Positions 46,873-59,071 of a DNA stretch of 64,000 nucleotides are shown piece by piece. The position numbers and the translations under genes were made by a program. Position 1 is the stretch's first letter; the number at the start of each line of letters is the position of its first letter. The stretch covers positions 6,549,338 through 6,613,337 of the forward strand of contig OZ004581.1 of the NCBI GenBank assembly GCA_963924555.1, written 5' to 3'. Below the pieces are notes generated by a model. That model had not been told where the DNA came from. It was given only the letters and a program-made list of their open reading frames with translations, and did no database searches. The DNA comes from Crambe crambe (taxonomy: Eukaryota > Porifera > Demospongiae > Poecilosclerida > Crambeidae).

Positions 46873-49800
46873 ATGGCAGATGAAGGAATGGATGATCTTG
46901 ATGCTAAAAAATTATTCAATGAAGCAATGGAAAAAGGCTATGTTACCTCTCAATCTGTAGTCATCTTGCTCATTGGAATTGCTGGATCAGGCAAGTCAAG
47001 CTTCAAACATATTGCTCTTAATTTGCCTCTTCGAGAAGAATATGTGAGTACAGGTCTTGCTGAAGCTGCAATACGTAACATATCTATTTCAAGAGCTATT
47101 GTTGGTGATTCAGATCATTCAGCTATAGATTGGGAAATAGTGACTCCTGAAAAGTTATTGAAAATGCTAGCTGATGCTATTAAGACAGGAATAAGCAAAA
47201 TACCAGAAGAAACAGAAATATCAAATCCTGATCTAACACCCAATGAAGACTCAAGCTGCAATAGCTCTGATACCGATACTATCATGATGGATTCTGATGG
47301 ATCTGATTCTGAGTATATAGTAATCAGTTCTGATCACATCTATTGGCCAGATGATTGGACAGATGATTACGTTGAATTTTTGGAGAATTCAGATTCTGAT
47401 AACTCAGAAAACTCTGACACTGAATTCGATGATATCTTGCCACTCATAAGACTCATAAGTCAATCAAAGGGCTCTGAACGGTTGCTTGAAGTTCAATGGG
47501 TGTATATAATTGATACAGGAGGGCAACCTCAATTTTTACAGCTTCTTCCTGCTTTTGTGAAGAATATTTCTTCTTGTGTATGTTTTGTCAGGCTCGATAA
47601 ACAGCTTGATGATAAGCCTACAGTAACTTTTTTTGATAAGTCTGGTAAACAGTGTGGCTCTTCATCATATCCATCTGAGCACTCTAACTTACAAGTTATA
47701 GAAAGCTGTGTTCGCACAATTTATTCTAAATCCTGTCTTTTTTCTGAGAAAGCCCCTAAGTTCACTGTAGTAGGCACACATCGTGATATATATGAGCAGA
47801 ATCTGAAGCCTCAAACAGAAACCTTGGAGACTAAGAACACTGAATTGAAAATGAAATTAGGTAATATTTTGGGGTCAAACTTAGTATTATATAAATCTGA
47901 TTCTTTAATATTTCCTCTAAACTGTAAAAGTCCGGAATCCAAAGATCTGGCAGTTGTATCAGAATTCAGAAAATGTGTCATGAAGCACTGTACAGAACCT
48001 GACAGTGTATTAGAATTACCACTTGCTTGGTTTGTATTAGAGCAGTGTATTCGTCAATATGCACAGAAGAAAGGAGTAGCATATGTTACAAGAAATGAAT
48101 GTTTAAAAGTAAGTAAAAAACTCAAAATGAGTAAGAATGCCTTTAAACATGCTCTGGAACACTTGCTGAAGCTTAATATTTTTCGCAACTATGATAGCCT
48201 ACCTGAATTGATATTCTGTGATACACATGTTGTACTATTAAAGCTCACAGAATTAGTACAATACAGCTATAAGTTACAGGGTACTGAAATAATATATGGC
48301 CTTACTTTTGAAGATTTAAACTTTAAGAACAAAGGTATGATAAGCATTAAGTTTTTAAGGAATTTCGAAAAGTATTATTCAGAATTATTCACCCCTGAGA
48401 GCTTTTTGTGCATTCTTCTTGAGTTATTGGCAATTGCAGATATGCAAAATGGAAGTTACTTCATGCCTTCTCTTTTGAAAGACTTAAGTAAAAGTGAAAT
48501 ACAAAAGTACCGTAGTGATTCAAAACTCTTACCACCTCTGCTGCTCTATCTTGATGAAGGGTGCCTTCCGAATGGCCTTTTCACTTCACTTATTGCTTCC
48601 TTGATCAATGACCATGAATGGATTTTGAGTTTATATAAGAAGGAACCAGCTTGCCTTTATCAAAATTGTGTTAAATTCTTAATACCAGTAGGAGTGCCAG
48701 GATCTGTCACATTAGTTGCTTCGTTTGAATATATTGAGATACATCTGCACATTGATTGTAAATTTGAATCTAAATTGGACAATATTTGTGAGCGAGTGTT
48801 TAACGATATCAAGGAAGGCCTTGAATTATCATGGAAAATTTTATATCCTGGCAATATCTCCCTCAAGTTTGCCTTTTTTTGTGGCTGTGGTAAAGATGAC
48901 ATACATAGATCAGTCATCTCAAGCTCTCATTGTGGCGTGTTCGAAAGATGCTCAAATGATAATGAATATGGAGTGGAAATCACTGAGTCCGATACAAAAA
49001 TGCACTGGATGCATTTCATAAGTAAGTTGAAGTTTTGTAATTCTAAAGAATTCATAATATCATTTTAACAAGGACCTCAGCTTGGATCTATGAACACAGG
49101 AAGAAATCACACACCAGAACCTCATGCCAAAACCTCCTTCAACTCCACACTGACAAAGGTAGCTAGCTAACTGGTGGTGACCATGAAATTCACTTTATTC
49201 AGGCCATAGGAGGGTGGGGATGTAGCATTGTTAGCAATGTGCAAACAAGAGGCCTGCCCCCTCTCTCTCCAGCCTCTTCAGTCTAGTAGATAGATCTGAG
49301 GGGGATTTTGCTGTGTGAATTAAGCTAAGTGCAATACAATTTTTAAAGGAATATTGAGTTCCCAAAATTATTGGTCCAGCCACTGGCCTTAATGGAGGTT
49401 ATGCCTATGAAAACTAGCTATATGACATAATAATTATCTTAACAGCTCACTGGCGTTGAATCCAGTCCATATAATGAAGCTTTGCAAGGCTACGTATCCT
49501 ACCTCCATTCCTGTGTATGTCCTTTCCTAGAAAGAGAGCTAGACTGGGGGAACGAAGTGGAAAAGGACCTCAGTAAAATTGCAGAACAAATGATTAATTG
49601 GGAGCAATTTGCTCCTCACTTGAGATTAACTGAAGTAGATATCAATGATATCAAGAAAACACATCAAAATGACCCACTTTTACAAAGGTATGTACATATT
49701 ATTATGTTATTTGGATTTTTGCTACACCTCTTTAAGAAATACTTAATATTGACAAGAGTCCCTTAAATTAATAAAACTGATATCGAATATTGATCTCCTT

Positions 49801-50160
49801 TTTCATGGAAATCTGAGTGTCCTGTGATGATAAACAGCAAATATTTAGTTTCTGTGGCTTAAATACATTTATAGAAATGAGGCATTGCGGAGGTGGAAGA
49901 AGAGCTATCAAAGCACTAGCTATGAGCGGGCTACATACAGGAACTTATTGAGAGTATTAGTGAATGCTGAACGTGGCCAGTTTGCTAAGGTTGTATGTGA
50001 TGTCCTTAATGAGAAACGTATGTCTTAGATGTAATAATAGCTATTAACTTGCTGCATCACTGACTAATATGCTATGCATGCAGATCCCAAATCATGTGAT
50101 TGTTCCAACTCAACTTCAAGTGTGGATCCTCCTCCACTTAAGAAGATCAAGGCCCTATAA
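46873..50160 (+). CDS. Roco-like GTPase (Roc-COR-type) with C-terminal death domain, five exons (~898 aa)
   Basis: Exons: 46873-49021, 49073-49158, 49446-49687, 49875-50017, 50084-50160, all in phase. The G-domain has P-loop GIAGSGKS (residues 35-42), then a long acidic Ser/Asp-rich insertion (about residues 125-205), IIDTGGQPQF as switch II, and VVGTHRD as a G4-like motif with THRD in place of N/TKxD. The following LPLAWFVLEQ... and KLNIFRNY...LIFCDTHVVLLKLTELV match the winged-helix part of COR domains in Roco proteins (DAPK1, MASL1, LRRK family). Exons 3-4 encode a death domain (LSKIAEQMINWEQFAPHLRL ... LRVLVNAERG), as at the end of DAPK1, but no kinase or ankyrin repeats are attached. The frame stays open upstream to 46777, so the true start is uncertain. 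Confidence 0.8.
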
Positions 50161-50514
50161 TGGCTGGCTACATAGCTATAGCTGTACTTTTTTTTTAAAA
50201 TTGATATTGCTATTTTTCATACAGTAGAGTTCTAATTATTGGCATGATAATAAAGGGCAGATGTTGTAGTTAAATTTTCTCTTGTATAGTAATAATTATA
50301 TTATAATTACCACCCATGCAGGCACAGAACGAAAGAAAAAACATAATTGAGCAGTTTTGGGCACTTTTTTTACACCTGGTACATAAAAAGCCTGGTCTAT
50401 GAATCTTAATCTTAGGTTGGTATGCACATGCATACGCAACAGAATTAATTGCAATGGACCATGGGGTGGGGCTACATTACATGATTTAGGGGCGTTCCAG
50501 CTGCTGTTATAGAA
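50161..50514. promoter_or_regulatory. Short intergenic region between the Roco-like and kinase-kelch genes
   Basis: Only about 350 bp separate the genes. AATAAA at 50249-50254 suits polyadenylation of the upstream gene. The last ~50 bp (gggtggggc..atgatttaggggcg) recur at 26.08-26.13 kb with the kinase fragment, so this leader travelled with the duplicated exon and may be promoter or 5' UTR. Confidence 0.4.
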
Positions 50515-53165
50515 ATGGAGAATATTCGAGGAAGCCTTGAAGACCTCACACTCAATGGAGTGGAAGAAATAAAAGAAATTGGTAGGGGATCTTATGGTGT
50601 CGTGAAAATCTGTACTTACAAGAAGTTGAGGTAGGCTGACTAGGCTTTGACATCGAGATATTTTATAATGAACTTCTTTACAGCTAGCTAGCTAGAAAAT
50701 AGAAAATGGATTTAGTAGCTAGCTAATTAACTACTGTGTTGATGAGCAGTTCAGCTATGAGCTAATGTGACATTTGAGCATACACAATGATTATAGACCT
50801 AGCTAGCTGTATACGGGAACTCACTTGAAATTTTTCTTTTTGCAGATGTGCTGGAAAAAATCTTCATAAACTACTGAAAGGGGGAAGAAATACAGAGAAT
50901 TTTGTGAGAGAGTGTAAACTATTAAGTAAGCAGCGACACCCAAATATAGTGCTCTTTTTGGGCATATACTTTCAACCTGATAAGAATTTCCCTTCTCTTT
51001 TAATGGAATATCTTCCAAGAAGTTTGGATACTCTTGTGATGTACCAAAATATTCCAGGCACTGTAAAGAACAGGATTCTCTATGATGTTGCTTGTGGATT
51101 GCATTACCTTCATAGCTAAGATCCACCTTTGGTTCACCGTGATCTTACTTCTAGAAACGTGCTTCTTTCTGAAAGCTTACAGGCAAAAATAGCCGATTTC
51201 GGTCTTGCAAGAATCATTCCCGACCATGTTTGGAATCACTCAAACGCTATGGAATTAACTGAAATGCCTGGAACTCCATCTTTTATGCCACCCGAAGCAA
51301 GAGGAGAAAATCCAACATATGATAAATCTCTTGACATGTTCTCTTTTGGCAACATTATTCTTAACACAATTAACCAAAAGTGGCCCAGTCCTGCAGATGC
51401 ATCTTCTCTTACTAGTGAAGCACAACGTAGAAGAAAGCATCTTGATGAAATGGGAAAAGATCACCCTCTGAGGGCATTTGCCGAGCAGTGCTTAGAAAAT
51501 AAGCCCCAGAAACGTCCACAAGCTTCCGATGCTGTTGAAAAGCTTCAAGATTCTGATGAATCATTTTATAACGATCATCTTGAAGCACTGGCACGCATAA
51601 CCAAAATATCAATTGAAGCTGAAGAGCTGAAAAAGAAGATTCAGAAGCCCAAAGATCAAGAGACTAGTCCAGAATACAATGAGAAGGTATGTACGTACAA
51701 TTCAATTGGGATTGGTGAGGTAGCTCATTTTCACAGTATAAAAATATGAGATGTGTCATTTCTGTTAGGGTAACATGATTTTTTTGCGCATATAATTCTT
51801 TGTTAATACTATTCATCTGGAATCTACAGATAAGATGTGTGCATGATTATAGCCCAAATGTTATCCCACTTGTATGCACAATGGGTGCACTCTATACTGG
51901 ATAGTGGGTATGTATTACCATACGTATGAAAATGCCGAACATTGTAGTCAGGGCGAGCACACATGCTTAATTTACCCATGCAGGGTCACCACAAAAATAA
52001 ACTGCAATTAGCTGCTTGTAGTGGAAATCCCTCAGTACCCTCAGTATATCTATAATGGGAGTACCCTCAGTATATCTATAATGGGGTGAGCGAATGAGAT
52101 CTCTATATAGCTATGATATTTTACTGTTCATTTTAGCCTCTATACTAATGTGTTAAAAACCCAATTTTTCATAATACATAATATTCATGCGGATTTTTAA
52201 TGCAGGTTTTATTGGACCCAGCAGCCTCACTGGAGTGGGAGCTATGTAACCATCTCCCTCATCCCAGAAAACATCTCCAAGCTACTGAATTTGGCGGCAA
52301 AGTGTACATTGGTTCCGGTTATGGTATCACCAATGACATTGGTCACTATCTCTACTGCTACGATCCAATTGAGAATAAATGGGGCGATTGTCCAGAAAGT
52401 AAAACTTGTCACTTTGCCATGACCGTTTTTGATGAAGTGCTATTGCTAATCGGTGGGAAAATGAGAGAATGGAAACGTTACCAATCAAATCCAGTATTTA
52501 ACTGATGGCAATGAATGGGAATTCTATGAATCAGATGTGATGCGAACCATCAACAAGGCAAGAGCTGGTGCAGTCGCTGCTTCCATAGCTTTCAGCATAG
52601 TGCTTGCCGGTGGTTACGACGATTCTCGCAATCGAATAGATAGCGTTGAAGTTTATAACAAGCAGTGGAACATGTGGTTCAGAGTATCCAATCTTCCTCA
52701 GCCTTCGCTGAGATGAAGGCAGCTCTTATTAATAGAGACCGATGGTACTTACTTGGCGGTTCTAACCAATACAAAAAAGTTTTTGCAACTTCATTGAAAC
52801 GTCTCGGTAAATCAGCCAGACCTTTAACACCTAGTGACTATCAGAATGGTGGAGGTGTCGATCTTCAAATTGAAGAGGAGAGTTGGACCTCTTTAGCTGA
52901 TGCAAAATACGAGATGAGTTCTACTGCTCTCCTTGGAGGTAATCTTGTAGCGTTTGGTGGTGGAAGGGAGTCTGGTTTTCGATCTGCTGTGCATGTGTAC
53001 AACAACTTCAAGAAAGCTTGGCTTCCCATAGGAGATATGCCTATTGCTCTCAATAGGAGCACAGCTATCACTCTGATAAGTGGAGAGCTTTTAGTTTTTG
53101 GCGGTAAAAACAAAGATGGCCAGGATTTAGATGTTGTGTATAAATGTTGCTTATCTATCTCCTAG
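50515..53165 (+). pseudogene. TKL-like protein kinase fused to kelch repeats, broken by one stop and two frameshifts
   Basis: Exons 50515-50630, 50846-51686 and 52206-53165. The kinase has GRGSYGVV (G-loop), CAGKNL (catalytic Lys), LVHRDLTSRN (catalytic loop), ADFGLAR (DFG) and MPPEAR (activation-segment end). A TAA at 51117-51119 falls in LHS*DPPLVHRD, where relatives usually have a Gln codon, one base away. The kelch part has repeated hydrophobic-GG blades (YIGSGYG, LLLIGGK, VLAGGYD, YLLGGSN, VAFGGG, LVFGGK), but the frame shifts near 52485-52503 and again near 52700. The second is a 1 bp deletion by comparison with 35880. Everything else is well preserved, so this is a recent pseudogene, a null allele or assembly error. 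Confidence 0.8.
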
Positions 53166-53169
53166 CTAA

Positions 53170-56100
53170 TGGACCTGTTAATTGGTTGTTGTTTTTTTTT
53201 TTTATGATCCAATATTGTGATCACAGTAGGTATTACACAGAAAATATAAACAGTGGAGTTAGCAAACCATATAATTATAATTATTGTGCATGCATGTTTG
53301 AGCTGGCGCGCGCATGCACTAGCGCTAGCCGACCCTTTACCAATCTCAAACCTTTACCTGAGGTAGGTAAAGGGTCGACTACGCCAGATTAGCGCGCGCT
53401 AGCTACACTCTGCGCGTGCGGATTTCATAGAAGGCTATCGCTAGCTAGCTAGCTGGCTAGCTGTACACTATAGGATTCGCGATCACATAGCTAGCCAGTG
53501 CTAAGTGATAAGATTAAACCATGATCATTAAACTCACCAAAATGGGTAAATTAATAAGATCATCCAGGCCTGTAGCCAGGATTTTAGAAAAGGGGTGGCT
53601 CAGGAAGATTAACTATGATTATCAATTCAGCAAACTAATGCAAGTGACTATGCTATAATTATTATAATTATTTCCATCAAAATGTCCCACAGGAATCTAA
53701 ACCCATGCAGTTACCAAAGTCACTTACATGACATCTGTAACCCATGATGCATATTTTCTTATAAGCTTGAAAAGAAAGCACTCTTTGAGAGCATTCCAGT
53801 GGTGTACTTAAGCTTCTATGATTAAAATTACCACTAGGCCCATAGAATCTAGTAGCTATATGAAATCGAAGGCCTGTACTGTACATGGTAACCATTTGAG
53901 GTCTTGTCAGGTTTTAGGAAGTGTTGGCACTCTGAAACAGCAAAAACACAGATGTATGGATACATAGCTACGTATATACATACGTACCCCACCCTGTCTA
54001 TGGTCAAGATAAGATATAGTCATTCCTGCTTATAAATTTCCATGGAACCCGAACTCTTGACATTTTATTAGAAACATGCCTTCTGTACGTACGTAATCAG
54101 TCAGGACAGGTGGGGTGCTCATACTATGATGGAACATGGAATGCAACAAAAATCTATGGCAGCAGACTTCTTAGCTGCATATGTCCTAGCTAACACAGTG
54201 TGTGGTAGTCACGTATAGTGTATAGCTAACAAAGTGTGTATAGTGTATAGCTTGTGGTAGTGCACGTCGTGGTGCATGCTTATGGATACCACTAATAGAG
54301 AAAAGCAAATGGGGCTGCGATTAATCTCTAGAGCTATACATATAGCTAGATACTACAGTACTAAGGACAAACAGACAGACTCAGGCTCACATGATAATTT
54401 TACACAACGAAGGGAGTGCTGATGCTTTTTGGCCGTCTTTGCTAGTGATCGTTTGAAGTGCCAAAGAGAGAGCCATGGTGAAGGAGAACTAAGACTCATG
54501 AGGCCTCAAATAATATAATGAGAAAATCCAGTACACATACTTCAATCAAGCTATGTGTGAGAAAAACCATTCAAAATGGCAGTTTGAAGGCATTGAACAG
54601 CAAGAATACTAGCTGTGTAGCTAAACACTAACCTTACTACAGTATGCCATGTTGCTCAGTATGCATTATTTAGAATGTTTAATAAAAAAGATTGCATTGA
54701 AGTGCCGAGGCATTCCTAATTTTTTTAAAAGACTGGAAATAATTTATATTCAGAATGCCTGTACCCTCCCTTCCTCCCCCTTTTAAACAAAATAATGCAC
54801 TCTATTATACATAATTATTATTGTAATAATATTGAATATCGGTAAGGGTGGTGCAGGTACTAGTAACCACGTATGGTAATTATTACCCAGTAATTACTGT
54901 ACTTGCAGTAGCAATCAAAATACCACAAAAAATGTAAAGAAACTAATACAGTGTTGTCACTAGGCCACCAGTTTATCAATTAGTGGAGCAGCATACATAT
55001 GTAGCTACCAAATTTAGATCAATTGTTCACTTTTTGATAAAAGCACCAAAATTTATACACATATACTTTTAAGTATTGTGAACATGTTCAGATATTGGGG
55101 CACCTGTAATTGCGCCTTTGTCAGCCATGGCTGTCATTTTTTAAATGGAGTATTAAAAAATCAATATGCTGATCCTTCAAAGCTAATAACAGTATTGTTA
55201 TTTTGGTATAGTCCACTAATTTAGTATGATGTGACAAACATCCTGAACTTTGCACGACTGACTGATTTGCATGTTCAAAATTGCACAGCCTTTGTCCAGG
55301 CGGCTCGGCACATCATTTTAATATAGCTATTAATATCAGAGTATCAGGACCTCGATATTCAATCTTGTAACATAATCATAAACTGTATGCATGCATGCAC
55401 ACAGGGAAACTATGCATGCAGGGAAATTATGTATGCATGTGTATACATGCAACTCCATGTATACACATTGAGTTGCATGCTCTCTCTCATTGGCATTATC
55501 AACTGGTAAGCTTATATTGGATGTGTTCTTTTTATCCTAAGTGGTTCTCAGATCATGTGAATTGGACACTAAACTATTTTTAGTAACCATAATGCTAAAA
55601 CACAGGAGACCCTATGTAGCTATATAGGAATAAAAATTTGTCTTGACAATAGCAGGTGCATGGATGACGTTGAGGGAATGCAACTCCTGGCATGCCCTAT
55701 TTATTGAAACTAACACTTATTCCAAATAGACCATGCTGTCTACTCTAGTTGCAAGCTCTGGTCAATAAAAACCCTTGATAGTTGCTTGCATTGTTACATA
55801 TTATTATAATTCTAATAGACTAGCTACTTGTGGCTAGCACAGCAGTTGTATCTCATGTGGTCCATCTATAATAATGTAACTGGCTACATACTAATATGCA
55901 GCTGTCAGCAGGAAACTAGTATCTATAATGTAAGTCTACATAACAAGTGAGATATTATGTCTTTTATAATTGCATTGAGAGATATAACTGTAGCTAAACC
56001 AGCAACATAAATAATCTTCCCTACAGGTATGAATCACAAAAAGTGTAGACCACTGTGGGAGAGATACCCTTGTTGACTACCTCACAAACTCTACCTTGTG

Positions 56101-56335
56101 CTATTGATATAGCTATTACCAAATAAGGAGATACCCAGTTTTACGCATGACAATGCTTTAGAAGTACTCTAACCTATACACTCCTTAGCAAGTACAGTTG
56201 AGCTTAAGGAGTAACAGCTTTTTCATGAGGCATCTTGGTTACATGCTTGGCTGTCTTTTAAGGGTTAGATATTTGCAAGAAAGATTCTTGAAACTTATGT
56301 TATGCTCTTCAGTGAATTATCAATTTTTTTTCTCT
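53170..56335. other. Three-kilobase stretch without a gene
   Basis: A GC-rich patch with inverted 'gaccctttacc' / 'ggtaaagggtc' units lies at 53330-53375, and repeated 'gtgtatagct' phrases at 54210-54250. An 'aagtgccgaggcattcct' phrase at 54700 also occurs in 40.99-41.03 kb. No coding signal stands out. Confidence 0.4.
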
Positions 56336-56339
56336 GTTT

Positions 56340-57417
56340 CAGTATATTTCACTGTATGCAGTTAGCTACTATTCTCTTACCCTGCCGTACCTTCACTGTC
56401 GTATTTTGATGCTTAATTTCATTCCATCAGGAGGTAAGTTATTCTGAACGTACTCACTCTCTGCATCGTTACTTACATGCTGTCTATTCTCTTACCCTGC
56501 CGTACCTTCACTGTCGTATTTTGATGCTTAATTTCATTCCTTCAGTTGGTAAGTTATTCTGAATGTACTCACTCTCTGCATTGTTACTTACATGCTGTCT
56601 ATTCTCTTACCCTGTCGTCATATTTTGATGCTTAATTTCATCCTTCAGCGAGTAAGTTATTCTGAACTGACTCACTCTCTGCATTGTTACTTACATGGTG
56701 TCTATTCTCTTACCCTGTTGTCGTATTTTGATGCTTAATTTCATTCCTTCAGCGAGTACGTTTTTCTGAACGTACTCATCTCTGCATCGTTACTTACATG
56801 CTGTCTATTCTCTTACCCTGCCGTACCTTAACTGTCGTATTTTGATGCTTAATTTCATTCCTTCAGGAGGTAAGTTATTCTGAACATACTCAATATCTGC
56901 ATTGTTACTTACATGCTGTCTATTCTCTTACCCTGTCGTATTATCACTGTCGTATTTTTATGCTTAATTTCATTCCTTCAGTTGGTAAGTTACTCTGAGC
57001 TGACTCACTCTCTGCATTGTTACTTACATGCTGTCTATTCTCTTACCCTGCCGTACCTTCACTGTCGTATTTTGATGTTTAATTTCATTCTTTCAGTTAG
57101 TAAGTTATACTCACTCTCTGCATTGTTACTTACATGCTGTCTATTCTCTTACCCTGTCGTACCTTCACTGTTGTATTTTGATGCTTAATTTCATTCCTTC
57201 AGGATGTAAGTTATTCTGAACGTACTCACTCTCTGCATTGTTACTTACATGCTGTCTATTCTCACCCTGTTGTACCTTCACTGTCGCGTTTTGATGCTTA
57301 ATTTTATTCAGTTGGTAAGTTATCCTGAACTGACTTGCTCTCTGCATTTTTACTTACATGCTGTCTATTCTCTTGCCGTGATGTACCTTCACTGTCATAT
57401 TTTGATGCTTGAATAAG
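56340..57417 (+). repeat. Tandem array of ~103-115 bp units, each with a 3' splice site, 3 nt, and a 5' splice site
   Basis: Nine units share 'ctgtctattctcttaccctg', 'gtattttgatgcttaattt' and 'cattccttcag', then exactly three nucleotides, then GTAAGT (GTACGT in one). The three-base spacers are GAG 56431, TTG 56546, CGA 56649, CGA 56753, GAG 56867, TTG 56982, TTA 57097, GAT 57203 and TTG 57312. A tenth, diverged unit end runs into the coiled-coil exon at 57418. The array lies in the presumed first intron or upstream part of the ZU5 gene. It could be a ladder of 3-nt microexons or recursive splice sites, or a minisatellite that amplified an intron-exon-intron fragment. Confidence 0.85.
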
Positions 57418-57635
57418 AAGGTCATAGAAGTACATGAAAAGAATAAGGAAATTGACCATTTGAAGCAAGGTATGTAGCATTAATATGTGTGTATTCATAA
57501 CTATAGTGTATAATTGTGCAAAAATTGAACGTTTGAAAGAGTTGGAGAAAGGTATATAGCTATATGGGTCTTGTGCATGCACATGGAGAGATTATGCTAT
57601 AGAAAAGAATGAGGAAATTGATCATTTGAAGCGAG
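57418..57635 (+). CDS. Short coiled-coil exons, probable 5' part of the ZU5/UPA/death-domain gene
   Basis: Three small exons, 57418-57469 (KVIEVHEKNKEIDHLKQ), 57507-57551 (phase 1) and 57603-57635 (KNEEIDHLKR, phase 1), end in GTATGT/GTATAT donors. They encode charged heptad-like helices and the last two can be spliced in frame. The link to the ZU5 exon at 59072 needs an unseen exon that changes phase from 1 to 0, so membership of one gene is inferred from order, strand and the similar set in the next gene (62848-63264). The first exon's acceptor (gaataag) is weak. Confidence 0.5.
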
Positions 57636-57678
57636 GTATGTGGCTATGTACAGTGTATAACAAAAAAAAAGCATTTAC

Positions 57679-57887
57679 AAATAAATGAAGGTGATGTAGG
57701 GATGACTATAGTTAACTGGTCGAAAAAGAGTTGAACCTGATCTGAGATTATGCAAGGATGAAGTCGAATGTGGGTATGTCACACCTAGTTACTGCACCCT
57801 GTTTTAACTTCATCCTTGCATCATCTCATCTATGTTTCAACTCTTTTTTGACCAGTGCATCCCTATACTACTTTCATTTATTTGAAT
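57679..57887. mobile_element. ~210 bp MITE with inverted ends
   Basis: The left end (caaataaatgaa ... gatgtagggatg) mirrors the right end (catccctata ... ttcatttatttg), and the inner 'aaaaagagttgaac' mirrors 'gtttcaactctttttt'. Related to 45378-45659 through the 'tagggatg' core. Confidence 0.7.
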
Positions 57888-57939
57888 AGATGTTTTTTCT
57901 TTACTTATTTTCTTTCATTTTTTCCCCTTCATTTTATTA

Positions 57940-58080
57940 GTATAGGTAATCACATGCTTTTGAGTGCAATTTGGGTATAATTGCATGAGAAACTTGCTAG
58001 GTAATTGCATGAGGTGAAGCCTGAGTGGAATGCAATTATACCCTAATTGTTCTCAAAAGCATGTTATTGCCTATTAATCA
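57940..58080. mobile_element. ~140 bp hairpin element
   Basis: TAGGTAATCACATGCTTTTGAG pairs imperfectly with CTCAAAAGCATGTTATTGCCTA, and 'gcaatttgggtataattgcatg' with its mirror. No target duplication was resolved. Confidence 0.65.
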
Positions 58081-58439
58081 TGTGGTGGATTACTTGTATC
58101 AGCTAGCATGTTAATATGAACCTGTAATGCTTGCCACAAAATACTTACATAAGCCTAGTGGGTGGTTTACTTGGCCAACAATCCACTTAGATAAGCCTAC
58201 AGTCTATGCTAAGACCAAGGTACAGGGTCTCCACTTCCGGTAAAATGTCTTGTATTAAGCTACAGGGAACGTTTTGTTGATTCAACATGTCTGTTTATTC
58301 ACATCATATATCACTTCTTACTGGTTGGAACCACCACTTAATGACTCTTGTCTCTGACAGCAATATCAAGCACTGGAACCTCTCAGCTACTTGGTCACTT
58401 ACTCACAGTCAAATGCTATAGTAGTAGTTGTAGAGGCTC

Positions 58440-59060
58440 TATGCTTATTTAAGTGCTTTGTTACATTACCTAAACTCAGCAGCAAAATCTTCTAAAGAGT
58501 TGGAGCACTAAAAAATACTTGCTTGGTCACTCGTTGTCTAATGTTGCACATTGCCCTAGTATTGTTAATTTTTCTACTTGGAGGGCAAACACATACCAAG
58601 CAGGAAAAAACAACAACAACAACAACAACAAACAACAACAACAAACAACAACAACAAATAGCTATCTACACAGTTGTTAAGTAGGTCTTCAGGAATAAGA
58701 TTTAGAGAATAATCATGGGAGGTTTAGCTACCTGGGATTTCCATGATCAGAATGAGATGTATGAGGTATTCTCTTTCGAGCCGTTGCAATTGAGTTGGTA
58801 AGGGTGTCATAGGCACAAGTCACGTTCCAGCAGGAATGAAGGTGTTGGCTGGGTCATAGAACTTGGCTAGGCTACAAAAGTTAATCTCCTTCTATCCTGT
58901 AGTGGTCAGTAGCCAGCGTGCAAAAAATCAGAGCTCCAGGACCTTCCATGACAACCATCTGATGTAGTCAAAGATACAGGCATACCTACATGTAGTTACT
59001 TGATGACTCAGACACTGTTAGCTATAATTATAGCTGGTGATTGCATGAATGATTACTATT
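58440..59060. other. Intron-like stretch with an (AAC)n tract
   Basis: 58440-58570 repeats 41.87-42.10 kb sequence, and 58612-58660 is an (AAC)n-rich tract. A phase 1-to-0 linker exon is expected somewhere here but could not be assigned. Confidence 0.4.
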
Positions 59061-59071
59061 AACTACCACAG

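Noticed and set aside
56913-57582. Open frames of about 90 codons across the tandem array
   Set aside because: They follow from the repeat period rather than selection and conflict with the strong embedded splice sites.
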